Positions 7,752 to 16,339 of a stretch of DNA of 23,351 nt are shown here, in pieces. The stretch covers positions 1 through 23,351 of the forward strand of contig CALGGH010000218.1 of NCBI GenBank assembly GCA_937916415.1, written 5' to 3'. The position numbers were made by a program, and so were the translations under genes. A model generated the notes under the pieces. The model worked only from the letters and a program-made list of their open reading frames with translations. It searched no databases and was not told where the DNA came from. This stretch comes from an uncultured Lachnospiraceae bacterium (lineage in GTDB: Bacteria > Bacillota > Clostridia > Lachnospirales > Lachnospiraceae). Every line of letters starts with the position of its first letter. Positions within the stretch are counted from its first letter, which is position 1.

Positions 7752-9841
7752 TCTGCCTTTACGATCTCACCGCTTAGTGCCACGAACCGTCCCGCGTCCA
7801 CGAGGCTTCCCGATCCGTCATACAGTTCTATCCTGAGGTCATCGATCGACTGCGCAAGCAGGGACAGGTATTTAAACGTCTTGTCCACTTCCGTATTCTT
7901 GTCACCGCCGAGTGCCTTGCCGTCTTCATTCAGTACCTTGAAGCTCTTCACGTCCTCGTTAGCCGGAGTGATCTTCAGCTCTACCATGTCGGTGGCATCA
8001 TTCATCGTGATCTCATACCTGCCGAGCACGTTGGACTCATTCTTCTTGACTTCATATCCGGTGGTTATGGTCAGCGGCCCCGATTCCTCCGACGGATCGA
8101 TCACGCAGTCATCCACGAATTTGTCTCCGTCATACAGCCTGATCTTTACGTCCGACACGCTGTCCACCGTCAGCATGAGGTGCCTTATCTTCTTGTCCTT
8201 GGGCATCCGCTCCCCGATCTGTACGTTGTCGACCCACAATTCATAATCGGTCACGTCCACCTCGAAGTCGTCGGGGATCGTGATGGTAAGCTCAAACTCC
8301 TGGCTCTGGATGATGGGCGTAAGGGTATAATAAGCTCCGTCCGCCGTATTCTTCTGTACGTAGCTCTCTCCCACGACCGCCGTCTGCATGTCCGCGTCGG
8401 TGCCGGCCAGCAGGGCGCTTACCCCGCCGCAGGTCAGCCTGTCAAAGGAATACAGGGTCTGGGTATACAGCTTCATCGCGTCCAGCATGCCGTTCTCCAG
8501 GTCCTCATAGCTGGTCATCTCGGAATCATATTCCTCAAAGGTAAGCTCGCCAATCCGGTTCCTGACCTCGGAGGCCTTGAGCTTCTCTTCGGCATCATCC
8601 ACGTCACGCAGGTACTGCTCGTAGGAATTCCTGACTGACACGTAATTATTGAAGGAATCCTCGACGGACTGATCCAGCTGTTCCCTGGCCGCCTTCTTTT
8701 CGTTGGTGGCCATGCAGTAATCCAGCACGTTCTGATACAGCACGTAGGGATCGTCCTCTATGTACCTGGTACCGTCCAGGCTCCCCTTAAACCATATCCT
8801 GGGGATCTTGAAGAAGATTATCCTCTTCTTGCCCTGCCAGTAGCTGTCTATTTGGGTCAGAAAGGCCTTGTATGAATTCTTGAAGCCCTTCTTGTTGACG
8901 TTGCCGCCGTTAAGGGCCAGGGAAACGTACCCCGCGATCATGTTGGCGTCGCCGCCGTATTTATTCCTGACCAGCTTATAGTTGGTATTGAGCTCCGCCC
9001 GGGCGGTGGTTTCGGCAATGCAGGCCTCATAATATGCCTCATCGCGGTCCGCCGTGTACTGCTTGAGCGCATCCAGCTGGCTTCTCTCGATCCTGGCCGT
9101 CACGTACGGATTCTCGAAGGAATATCCGGTAGTCACGTCCAGCCCCACCAGGCTTGACATTTTCTTTAGGTCAGCTTCCAGGGTGCGCCTGTCGGATGCG
9201 ACCTTGTTCTTGACGCTGTCCAGGTTCTTCTGTATCTTGTCAACGTCTGCCTGATTGGCCTGCCCGACCCTGAGCTTGGTCTGATTCCTGGCCAGTCCGT
9301 CCTCGAGGGTCTTCATTCTGGCTTCATTGAAGGCTATGGTCCTCTGCAGCACCACGATCTCCACGTAGAGGTTGTTGACCTTCTCGCCTATCGCATAGAC
9401 CTTGTCCTGCAGATTGTGCTGTGCCACCTTGATCTCATACTGCAGTGCCACGGGCTTGTACTGAAACTCGGATGCCTCCTCAAAGTTAGGCTTGGTGGGA
9501 AACTTGAAGCTGAGCAGCGGTGACCATCTGAAGGTGCTCAGGTTCTTCTCCTTGAGGGCAATGGCCTTGACGGCGCTCTCATATGCGGCACCCTTGGATT
9601 CCACGGCGCTCTCGGCGTTGTCATATTCCATCGACGTCTGTATGGCCAGGTTCCTGCAGGCCTTGAGGGTGAGCTTCCTGCCTGTCTGCGTGGAACCGAC
9701 TGCTATGGCAGCTGCCTCAGCCTCAATGGTCAGGGGACCTGCCGGCACCGACGTGACAAGAGTCACAACAGTCAGTATCAGTGCGGTCAGTCTGCACGTG
9801 ATGCTCCTTATGCTGTTTTTACGTGTGTTACGAACCGTCAT
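7748..9841 (-). CDS. Secreted TolC-like coiled-coil protein with two C-terminal beta domains
   Basis: A 697-residue exported protein. Residues 1 to about 45 form a signal peptide (basic start, then LTALILTVVTLV, with an AEA-type cleavage region). Residues 55 to about 490 look like the TolC/outer-membrane-efflux fold: an LTLKACRNLA opening, long helices, KLRVGQANQADVDKIQKNLD with SLVGLD, then a second-half repeat RIGELTFEEYDSEMTSYEDL ending in YSFDRLTCGG. These match the two structural repeats of TolC. The C-terminal 180 residues hold two similar beta domains (about 517-589 and 610-697), each with an IRLYDG/IELYDG strand. The start overlaps the MORN gene stop in an ATGA, so translation is coupled. 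TolC-like proteins normally sit in an outer membrane, which this host seems to lack; a conduit or adaptor role at the wall is inference. Confidence 0.82.
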   Translation of the reverse strand: MTVRNTRKNSIRSITCRLTALILTVVTLVTSVPAGPLTIEAEAAAIAVGSTQTGRKLTLKACRNLAIQTSMEYDNAESAVESKGAAYESAVKAIALKEKNLSTFRWSPLLSFKFPTKPNFEEASEFQYKPVALQYEIKVAQHNLQDKVYAIGEKVNNLYVEIVVLQRTIAFNEARMKTLEDGLARNQTKLRVGQANQADVDKIQKNLDSVKNKVASDRRTLEADLKKMSSLVGLDVTTGYSFENPYVTARIERSQLDALKQYTADRDEAYYEACIAETTARAELNTNYKLVRNKYGGDANMIAGYVSLALNGGNVNKKGFKNSYKAFLTQIDSYWQGKKRIIFFKIPRIWFKGSLDGTRYIEDDPYVLYQNVLDYCMATNEKKAAREQLDQSVEDSFNNYVSVRNSYEQYLRDVDDAEEKLKASEVRNRIGELTFEEYDSEMTSYEDLENGMLDAMKLYTQTLYSFDRLTCGGVSALLAGTDADMQTAVVGESYVQKNTADGAYYTLTPIIQSQEFELTITIPDDFEVDVTDYELWVDNVQIGERMPKDKKIRHLMLTVDSVSDVKIRLYDGDKFVDDCVIDPSEESGPLTITTGYEVKKNESNVLGRYEITMNDATDMVELKITPANEDVKSFKVLNEDGKALGGDKNTEVDKTFKYLSLLAQSIDDLRIELYDGSGSLVDAGRFVALSGEIVKAE

Positions 9842-11067
9842 GCGTCCTCGTCAGTCGAAATGTAGTAAAATTCAAAATAATCTGACTTGTCCTGGCATAC
9901 GAATGAGTAAACTATGTCTCCTCTTTTGAATGAGTATATGTATACCGTGTAGTCATTATCATAGCCTTCAACCTCGGCCACGTCCGAAAAAGTGTTGGTA
10001 AGCACCAGGTCCCCGACTCCCTTGAACACGTCTCCGTAGGCATTGAGCCTGTCAATGGCTATGGCCTCGGGAAGGATGATCTCCGAATAGCCTTCATACA
10101 GGGGCTTGCCCATGATGTCCTTTATATCACTGACGGACTTCACTTCCTCTCCGCCGAAATCGTAATGATCCTGCAGGACGTACACCTCGCTGACCTTTTC
10201 ATCATCTTCCAGGGCGTCCGCGTCCCTCGTGCCGTGATACAGTGCCCCGATGGAATTCATCATGACCACGGATTCAGAATCGGTTAAGTATATGCTCCTG
10301 GGACCCATGTAGTTTAAGTTGACTTCTGCCGCGGTCTTGCCCAGGAGTTCGCTGTAAACTATGTTGTCACTTGAAAACGATCCCTCATAAATCTCGTTGT
10401 CGCCGCTGTCATAGAGCAGGCCGTGTCCGTTCTTCTTGCCCTGCAGGAACTCGCCCTCATACTCCTTGGTTCCGTCCTCCCGGTACAGGATTCCGTTGCC
10501 CTCGTAGAGATTCTCGTGAAAGCCGCCCTGATAATGCATGTTGCCGTCCGCGTAATTCTCTATGCCCTGTCCCTCGTATTTATTGCGTTCAAAATTGCCG
10601 GTATATACGACGTTGCCCTGCGGGTTGTACAGCGTGCCGCTGCCGGTGACGTATCCGTCCGCCACGTTGCCGTCATAGGCCCTGTATCCGGACCTGCCCT
10701 TGATGCGTACGTGGCCCTTGGCCGTGCGTAGCCTAACGGAATTGTATTTATACGTCTTGATCCCATTCTCATCGAATCTCCTGAACAGCGAAGTCTCCGT
10801 GGTAATGTACCATATGCTGATGACTCCGATGATCAGAACGCCCGCATATACCAGGCGCTTGGAGATCATCCATCTGCCTATCGTGAAGTAATCGTTCTTG
10901 TCACGGGGCTTGACGCCCAGCAGATTCATGAAGAAATCACGAATCCTCATCACGAGCCTGGTCTTGATGAAGCTCCAGCTCGTGTACATCCTGAACTTCG
11001 TGACGAACGAAGTCATCTTGGCCTTGATGGTCTGTATGAGTATGTTTAAAAGGCTATTGCCACCCAT
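9838..11067 (-). CDS. Membrane-anchored MORN-repeat protein
   Basis: A 409-residue protein. Residues 1-68 are basic and probably cytoplasmic or membrane-associated. A membrane helix spans about residues 69-90 (RLVYAGVLIIGVISIWYIT), and by the positive-inside rule the remainder is outside. Residues about 127-229 carry roughly five MORN repeats (YTGNFERNKYEGQGIENYAD, YQGGFHENLYEGNGILYRED, YEGEFLQGKKNGHGLLYDSG, YEGSF). These beta-hairpin modules are often used for protein or lipid contacts. A C-terminal domain of about 170 residues, beginning near YSELLGKTAAEV, is unrecognised. The ATG at 11067 has a GGAGG site ten bases upstream. Its stop overlaps the start of the TolC-like gene, pointing to a joint complex. 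Confidence 0.87.
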   Translation of the reverse strand: MGGNSLLNILIQTIKAKMTSFVTKFRMYTSWSFIKTRLVMRIRDFFMNLLGVKPRDKNDYFTIGRWMISKRLVYAGVLIIGVISIWYITTETSLFRRFDENGIKTYKYNSVRLRTAKGHVRIKGRSGYRAYDGNVADGYVTGSGTLYNPQGNVVYTGNFERNKYEGQGIENYADGNMHYQGGFHENLYEGNGILYREDGTKEYEGEFLQGKKNGHGLLYDSGDNEIYEGSFSSDNIVYSELLGKTAAEVNLNYMGPRSIYLTDSESVVMMNSIGALYHGTRDADALEDDEKVSEVYVLQDHYDFGGEEVKSVSDIKDIMGKPLYEGYSEIILPEAIAIDRLNAYGDVFKGVGDLVLTNTFSDVAEVEGYDNDYTVYIYSFKRGDIVYSFVCQDKSDYFEFYYISTDEDA

Positions 11068-11098
11068 CTGTGGATAACCTCCGGTTACGTCTTAATGA

Positions 11099-13531
11099 TC
11101 ATTCATGCAAAATGTGGAACGAATTCTCATCCACGCTTTCATTTAAATATTTGTCACTCTCAAATACGTACCACTTGACCAGCGCATCCTCGGGCATGTC
11201 CTTCAGGATGTCTGAGAAAAGCGTCCTCGAGATGTAAAAGTCCTTGTCATAATAAGAATTGAGTGCCTCGTTAAACTTGGGCAGCGATGCGATCTTGCGG
11301 GCCCTGACTGATGCCGGATATGCATCCAGGACCTCATAGAGCGGCATGTCGCCGTCCGGACTGTACGCATAGCCTATGAACCTCAGCTGTCCCTCGACGT
11401 GCTCGCGTTCCTTCACGTCCCCGGTGATCACGAGGCCAAGGCCCAGCTGTGACACTATCGTAAGTATTGCGTTGTTTACCTGCTTATGATCGCTGTCGAG
11501 GTAGATTGAGGTCTCCTCATCGGTACCGGTGACTCCGAAGGATGACCTGTCAAAGAAGGCCACTACGGAAAGCCCCACCTTGTCATGGTTCTGATTGTTG
11601 ATGCCCGAGATCTCCGTCAGGTATTCAACCACGTTCCTTTCGCTCTCAGGAACGAACATCTGGAGCAGGTTAAGATCCGGAGACTTGGATATCATGATGC
11701 CGTCATGCTCCCTCTGATACTCACCGATCCTGCCTATCAGGCGGTCGAAACGGTCAGGCCCCACTCCGCCGGGCAGCGTCATGCTCACGGAGATCGTCGT
11801 ACCCTTCAGCACGATGCTGTCACCATTGCGTACGTCCAGAATGGATTCCTTGTTCAGCATCTTTTCGATATTCTTGGGCGCGAATCTGTAATATGCCTCC
11901 AGAATGCGAAGCTTGCTGTACTGAAGTTCCTCTACCCTCTTGTATATTTCCGTCAGGGAATCCCACATGTCCTTGACGTCGCTGCCTATGATGGACGGCC
12001 TCTCGGGCAGTTCCTTGCCCAGGGCCGTATCTGCCAGTGCCCTCTCCAGCAGGAGCAGGTCTCTGTTCTGCAGGTACCAGGTCCATAAAAGTGCCAGGCT
12101 GGCGGCCACGAAGACGAGCACGAACAGTATTATCGCGCCGCTGTTGTCGACCCAGGTTGAGATGGCCGTTGAATTGTCATTGATGATGCCCACGCACATG
12201 TACCTGGATACTCCGTCAGAGTCCGGCACGGCTACAGCGCGATAGGTCTGATTGTCTATGGTCAGCGAATTGCTGGCGAAAGGCGCGCCCTTGAACAGTT
12301 CGCCGGACAGGCCGGAAACTCCGCTGCCGAAGATCGACTCTATGGACTGGAGATTACGTCCGCTGGCGCTGGCCATGACCACGTCGTCGCTCATCCTGAC
12401 CACGAGCACGTCATAAAAAATGTCCGAATTGCCTTTGAGCGCCATGTAATCCGCAAAGGTTTTCTGCATCCTGTGATAGCGGTCGGTGTCATAGAAATCC
12501 TCCGATCCGTATCCAGTGCTGTTGCTTACGTTCGCGGTGTCAGAGAGGCTCATCAGCGACAGCACGGCAAATCTCGCATGCTCGTTCTGCCTGGCCGAAT
12601 CCGTGGCCCTGGCGATCGTAAACACGCCGACCGCGGTGATCACGAAGAGCACCGCCTCACCTATGGCGAAATAATAGAACATCCTGTTGCGTCTCGAGAA
12701 AAGCCTGATGAGCAGGTAAAGCAGCACGCACCATATGGCCAGGATCGCTACGTACCATATGAAATAGATGAAGTATATCCTGAAGGTCTGCCCAAGTGAA
12801 AGTCTCATCCGGCTGACCGCCGAAGCTATCCGGGGGTCAAGCGCGAAGGCCCTGGTCGGGGCGTCCCCGTCGGTGCGCACGTCCAGAATGCCCTCGGCAT
12901 ACCTGGCCTGTACGAAAAACCTGTCCGCGTCAGCCGTCTTGCTGCGTACGTTCTCCATCCTGACGGCATCTCCGTTCAGCGCATCCTCCGTCTTGAGTTC
13001 GGTATCCGCCACGCCATACACCTGTACGTACCTGCCGGAATCAGTGATGAACGTGAGGAAAAGACCGGTTCCCTCAGGCGAAAAGCCCGTCAGCGAGACG
13101 TTGGCCGGCATGGCGAACTCCTCGGTCATGTCCTGCAGCTTGAGGGATTCATTCATCCGTATGATGCGATAATACGTATATCCTTCATCATCATTGGACG
13201 CATCATCATCGGCTACGATCGAGGGGGTCCTGGACAATACGGCGTATACGCCGTCAGCCATCAGGCCTATGCCTGCCACCCTCTCGTCCTCATCCATGGA
13301 CTCCGTGGAGAACATGCGCGACACGCGTCCGCTGTCGTTGATCCTGAATATCCGTCCGGCATCGCCGACGTTCTGCGCGAAATAGACGAAACTGCCGTTA
13401 GTCGATCCGTAGGAATATGAATCGTATTCCGCGTCAAACGTCACGTCATTCATGACAAACGCGAAAATGAATATCGAAGCGGTAATGCTTACTATGTATA
13501 AGATCAGTATGATTCTTGATTTTAAGCTCAT
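11099..13531 (-). CDS. Polytopic sensor with degenerate class III nucleotide cyclase domain
   Basis: An 810-residue membrane protein. A helix at about 5-27 is followed by an extracytoplasmic domain (28-245), two helices (about 250-277 and 285-308), a second outside domain that could be CACHE-like (about 310-455), a fourth helix (about 460-484), a HAMP-like linker, and a cytoplasmic region. YYRFAPKNIEKML with KESILDVRNGD (about 547-575) is the signature preceding class III adenylate cyclase domains, and IGYAYSPDGDMPLYEVLDAY and ALNSYYDKDFYISRTLF match the cyclase end and its TPR-like tail. The first catalytic position (normally an FxDIR-type motif) reads ISVSMTLPGG, without the metal-binding aspartate, and the usual VNLASRL segment is replaced by VNNAIL. 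It is therefore probably a non-catalytic sensor or scaffold. It sits in the operon between the pseudokinase-like and MORN genes. Confidence 0.82.
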   Translation of the reverse strand: MSLKSRIILILYIVSITASIFIFAFVMNDVTFDAEYDSYSYGSTNGSFVYFAQNVGDAGRIFRINDSGRVSRMFSTESMDEDERVAGIGLMADGVYAVLSRTPSIVADDDASNDDEGYTYYRIIRMNESLKLQDMTEEFAMPANVSLTGFSPEGTGLFLTFITDSGRYVQVYGVADTELKTEDALNGDAVRMENVRSKTADADRFFVQARYAEGILDVRTDGDAPTRAFALDPRIASAVSRMRLSLGQTFRIYFIYFIWYVAILAIWCVLLYLLIRLFSRRNRMFYYFAIGEAVLFVITAVGVFTIARATDSARQNEHARFAVLSLMSLSDTANVSNSTGYGSEDFYDTDRYHRMQKTFADYMALKGNSDIFYDVLVVRMSDDVVMASASGRNLQSIESIFGSGVSGLSGELFKGAPFASNSLTIDNQTYRAVAVPDSDGVSRYMCVGIINDNSTAISTWVDNSGAIILFVLVFVAASLALLWTWYLQNRDLLLLERALADTALGKELPERPSIIGSDVKDMWDSLTEIYKRVEELQYSKLRILEAYYRFAPKNIEKMLNKESILDVRNGDSIVLKGTTISVSMTLPGGVGPDRFDRLIGRIGEYQREHDGIMISKSPDLNLLQMFVPESERNVVEYLTEISGINNQNHDKVGLSVVAFFDRSSFGVTGTDEETSIYLDSDHKQVNNAILTIVSQLGLGLVITGDVKEREHVEGQLRFIGYAYSPDGDMPLYEVLDAYPASVRARKIASLPKFNEALNSYYDKDFYISRTLFSDILKDMPEDALVKWYVFESDKYLNESVDENSFHILHE

Positions 13532-13555
13532 ACCCTGTCCTTCCGTACCTTTTTA

Positions 13556-14401
13556 TTATTGAAGCAGACTCTCGGTTCCGATCTGCTTAAACGTGTTGTA
13601 CAAAAGCCTCAGCCACGAATTCCCTCCCAGGAAAAGCTTGGAGATCAGGAGGCTGAGTGCCACTATGCCCAGGAAAACGCTAAGCCAGAACAAGATGCCG
13701 ATGATGTTGTCGGTGTGGCGTTTGAACCACAGCCTGATCCTCGCAAACACCGACAGTTTCTTGTTGCTGACGGCGGCTATCGTAATGTCCCTGTATAGGT
13801 CCGTAAAACGGTCATAGCTTCCGTTGGCGGTCTTCTTGCTGAGCAGGTAATAGCTCGTGGCCTTCTCTCCGGACTTGGGTTCCAGCAGTTCAAGCAGGAT
13901 GTGTGCGCATTCGTCGGTGCACTCGCTTTCACCGATCTCGGGATCCATGAGGGACAGATCCATCTCATAGCTCAAAAATACCGACCTGTCTGCCGAAATA
14001 TTCAGCTGTCCGCCCTTTATGAGCAGGTACAGCAGCGGGTAAGGCAGGTCACAGGTGATGCAGGCGAGTAGCGTGCTGATGCACGTTTCCTCACACTGCG
14101 CCAGCGTCATGGCATCTCCGGAATAAAACTCCTTAAGCGGTCTCTCCCTGTGATACGGAAAAACGAGAATCTGCTTGTCGCCATGCGAAAACTGATCGAT
14201 CAGGGTACCCTCTCCGGTCCTGTTGCCCATGCGCATCATCTCTATCACCCTGCGCACCACGTCATGATCATGCACCACGAGAACCGTGTACAGGATGCCT
14301 CCCGACGAAGCCATGTCCCTGCATATGTAGCAATCGTTTACTTCACTGACGAACCTGGTGCTGACGGGAAGCAGACGCATTTTACCTGATTCATAGATCA
14401 T
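13556..14401 (-). CDS. Membrane protein with N-terminal pseudokinase-like domain
   Basis: A 281-residue protein. The first 230 residues have the order of a shrunken protein-kinase fold: beta-rich segments (ILYTVLVVHDHDVVRRVIEM, QILVFPYHRERPLKEFY), two helices, then LLIKGGQLNISADRSVFLSY where a kinase catalytic loop would lie. The catalytic HRD and DFG motifs and an obvious ATP-binding lysine are missing. A single membrane helix follows (about 232-257, IIGILFWLSVFLGIVALSLLI), leaving a short outside tail. This topology recalls EssB/YukC, the pseudokinase of type VII secretion, but I see no specific sequence match; the kinase-fold call is inference. The ATG at 14401 has an AAGAGGTG site; the gap to the upstream gene is 15 bases. 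Confidence 0.72.
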   Translation of the reverse strand: MIYESGKMRLLPVSTRFVSEVNDCYICRDMASSGGILYTVLVVHDHDVVRRVIEMMRMGNRTGEGTLIDQFSHGDKQILVFPYHRERPLKEFYSGDAMTLAQCEETCISTLLACITCDLPYPLLYLLIKGGQLNISADRSVFLSYEMDLSLMDPEIGESECTDECAHILLELLEPKSGEKATSYYLLSKKTANGSYDRFTDLYRDITIAAVSNKKLSVFARIRLWFKRHTDNIIGILFWLSVFLGIVALSLLISKLFLGGNSWLRLLYNTFKQIGTESLLQ

Positions 14402-14416
14402 CTGCCGGACACCTCT

Positions 14417-16270
14417 TTACAGTTTGAGATCGGGAATCTGTACTATGGGTTCACTCTTCTGCTCCTCGATGACGCCTGTATCGGTGTCGTTGGGATTGGT
14501 CTTGACTATCGCATAAGCATAAGTGCATACCATCGGCATGTCGGAGCAATAGATCCTGATCTCATATACGCCCTCCTTGCCCGGAGCGGTGTATACGCCG
14601 TCAGTGGTCACCTCACCGCTGCCGGGGGCGGTCAGCTCGTAGGTGATGCTGCAGGGATCCATGTTGTTGAACTGAACTCCGAAATAATAGTTCTCACGTG
14701 GCCTCATGACTACGGTAGGAGTCTTGGCCGTGATGGACTTGCCATAATAGTCCGTGGCTTCGAGATCGTCTCCCGATGGGAACTTGATGGCTACCCAGCG
14801 ATAGGTCAGCACCAAAAAGTCCACGTCATGCAGCAGCCTGGCAGCAACCACGAAGCTGCCTTTGTCGTTGAGCACCCTTACGGCCGTCTCGGCATCCACC
14901 AGCTGCTGTGCCTGCCTGCTGAATAGCTCGGGGTTGCCATAGATGGTATTTTTGGCATTGGCTCCAAGAGCCTGATCCTCCGACAGGTACTCATATCCGA
15001 TCGATACGTATACGTTGCCGCTGCCCAGTCCATGCGTGATCTCTCCGGAATACCTGATGTCTCCGGACTTGGCATCCTTGCCAAGAGGGATCTCCAGCAC
15101 GCCGGTGGCTACGTTGCCTAAGTCTCCGCCTGCCGTGACCGTCGGGGGAACGTCAGCGAACCTGGGAGTCTCCGCGCCGGCATTACTGCGTATGTCGGCT
15201 TCCTTGACGAAATACTCCATGTATTCATTGCGGACCGCATTCTGCGCGGGCAGGTCAATGTACTTGTTCTTTTCAAGCTCCCTGATCTCTTCGATCACAT
15301 ATGCGCTGTCAGTGCGCATGAGCTTGACGTCAGCCAGTCGTATGGCGTCCGAGCTCACTCCCTGCCTCATCTCGAGGTTCAGGCGGCCAAGTTCCCTGCC
15401 TACCAGGGACGCGGGCATGTCTTCCGAGAGCCTTACGCGGATCGTGACGCTGTTTTCGGTATCTATGGCGGCATCATTTTCAAAAGCGTGTGCGCTCCCG
15501 CTGCGAAGTATCACGTTGGATTCGATGCCGGGCTGATTCAGTACGGTCATCCAGTAATCCACGTAATGAACCTCTCCCTCGGCCAGCTCTACGTCGTCAG
15601 CATTGATGCTTATCTGCTGGCTGCCGTCGGGAGCAGAGAATCCGGGGATGTCCAGCATCCCGCTGAAGGACAGCCTGGAATCGGCGGCGGTAGTCTTGCG
15701 TATCTCAAGCCTTATCTTGACGTTGTGTCCCTTGCAGACTGTGGTGGGCATCACGAGGCAGCCTTCAAAGTCGGCTCCCTTAAATATCCTCTCCCTGCTC
15801 AGGAACTCTGACTCAACGTCGAAGCCCTCGTCATATTCACTCTTATTAACAAGGAAAAGTTCAAACCCCTCACTGATGCGGTTGAATTCATAATCCTGAT
15901 CCGACTCCCTGTGACTCACGGCATAGACGCTGTGAATGTCGGTCTCCTTGAACCGCACGCACAGGCACGCCACGTCCTCCGTCAGCTGGTCAAAGCCCTC
16001 TATGGTGGACAGTTTCTTGACGATGGACGTATCAATGATGATCTCGCGTCCCGTCCCGTCGATCACGACTCCGCTCTCGACCAGAATGGACAGGTCATCC
16101 AGGTTAAACACGCCGCATCCGCATACCAGTCCGGATCCGTACATCAGGCTGTTCATGAACCTCATCTTGTTGACGTGGTAACTCTGTTCCGCCTGAAAAT
16201 CCGCAGTCGTGAGCATCTTGCCCGGGTAGTAGCGGTTTCTTTCAAATGGATAAAGCTGACTGTTTGGCAT
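14417..16270 (-). CDS. eCIS-associated protein with C-terminal Ig-like domain
   Basis: A 617-residue protein. Residues about 8-85 (RNRYYPGKMLTTADFQAEQS, then YGSGLVCGCGVFNLDD, VESGVVIDGTGREIII) carry a pattern that I associate with uncharacterised proteins encoded in extracellular contractile injection clusters, typically reading YxGxLLTxxDFxxEQ, then GxGxVCGLxV and GxAxDxxGREI. The middle is beta-rich; the end (SITYELTAPGSGEVTTDGVY, then TAPGKEGVYEIRI) resembles a bacterial Ig-like domain. There is no signal peptide or membrane helix, so it is probably a component of the particle or its base. It is the first gene behind the promoter at 16340, with a GGGGGTG ribosome site, and is followed 15 bases later by the pseudokinase-like gene. 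The exact role is unknown. Confidence 0.8.
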   Translation of the reverse strand: MPNSQLYPFERNRYYPGKMLTTADFQAEQSYHVNKMRFMNSLMYGSGLVCGCGVFNLDDLSILVESGVVIDGTGREIIIDTSIVKKLSTIEGFDQLTEDVACLCVRFKETDIHSVYAVSHRESDQDYEFNRISEGFELFLVNKSEYDEGFDVESEFLSRERIFKGADFEGCLVMPTTVCKGHNVKIRLEIRKTTAADSRLSFSGMLDIPGFSAPDGSQQISINADDVELAEGEVHYVDYWMTVLNQPGIESNVILRSGSAHAFENDAAIDTENSVTIRVRLSEDMPASLVGRELGRLNLEMRQGVSSDAIRLADVKLMRTDSAYVIEEIRELEKNKYIDLPAQNAVRNEYMEYFVKEADIRSNAGAETPRFADVPPTVTAGGDLGNVATGVLEIPLGKDAKSGDIRYSGEITHGLGSGNVYVSIGYEYLSEDQALGANAKNTIYGNPELFSRQAQQLVDAETAVRVLNDKGSFVVAARLLHDVDFLVLTYRWVAIKFPSGDDLEATDYYGKSITAKTPTVVMRPRENYYFGVQFNNMDPCSITYELTAPGSGEVTTDGVYTAPGKEGVYEIRIYCSDMPMVCTYAYAIVKTNPNDTDTGVIEEQKSEPIVQIPDLKL

Positions 16271-16339
16271 TACTATCTTTCACCCCCGATTAAAATAAAT
16301 GATATACACAATGTAATGGCTAAATTTTACACGAATTTT

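Noticed and set aside
11069..11077. Perfect DnaA-box consensus TTATCCACA (minus strand)
   Set aside because: Single copy lying between a ribosome site and the start of the MORN gene, with no second box, AT-rich unwinding region or replication gene; chance match.
1..16270. Canonical type VI secretion system or an intact prophage
   Set aside because: A single long sheath with DUF4255, DUF4280 and DUF6760 fits the eCIS type; no TssB/TssC pair, no capsid, terminase, integrase or lysis genes are seen.
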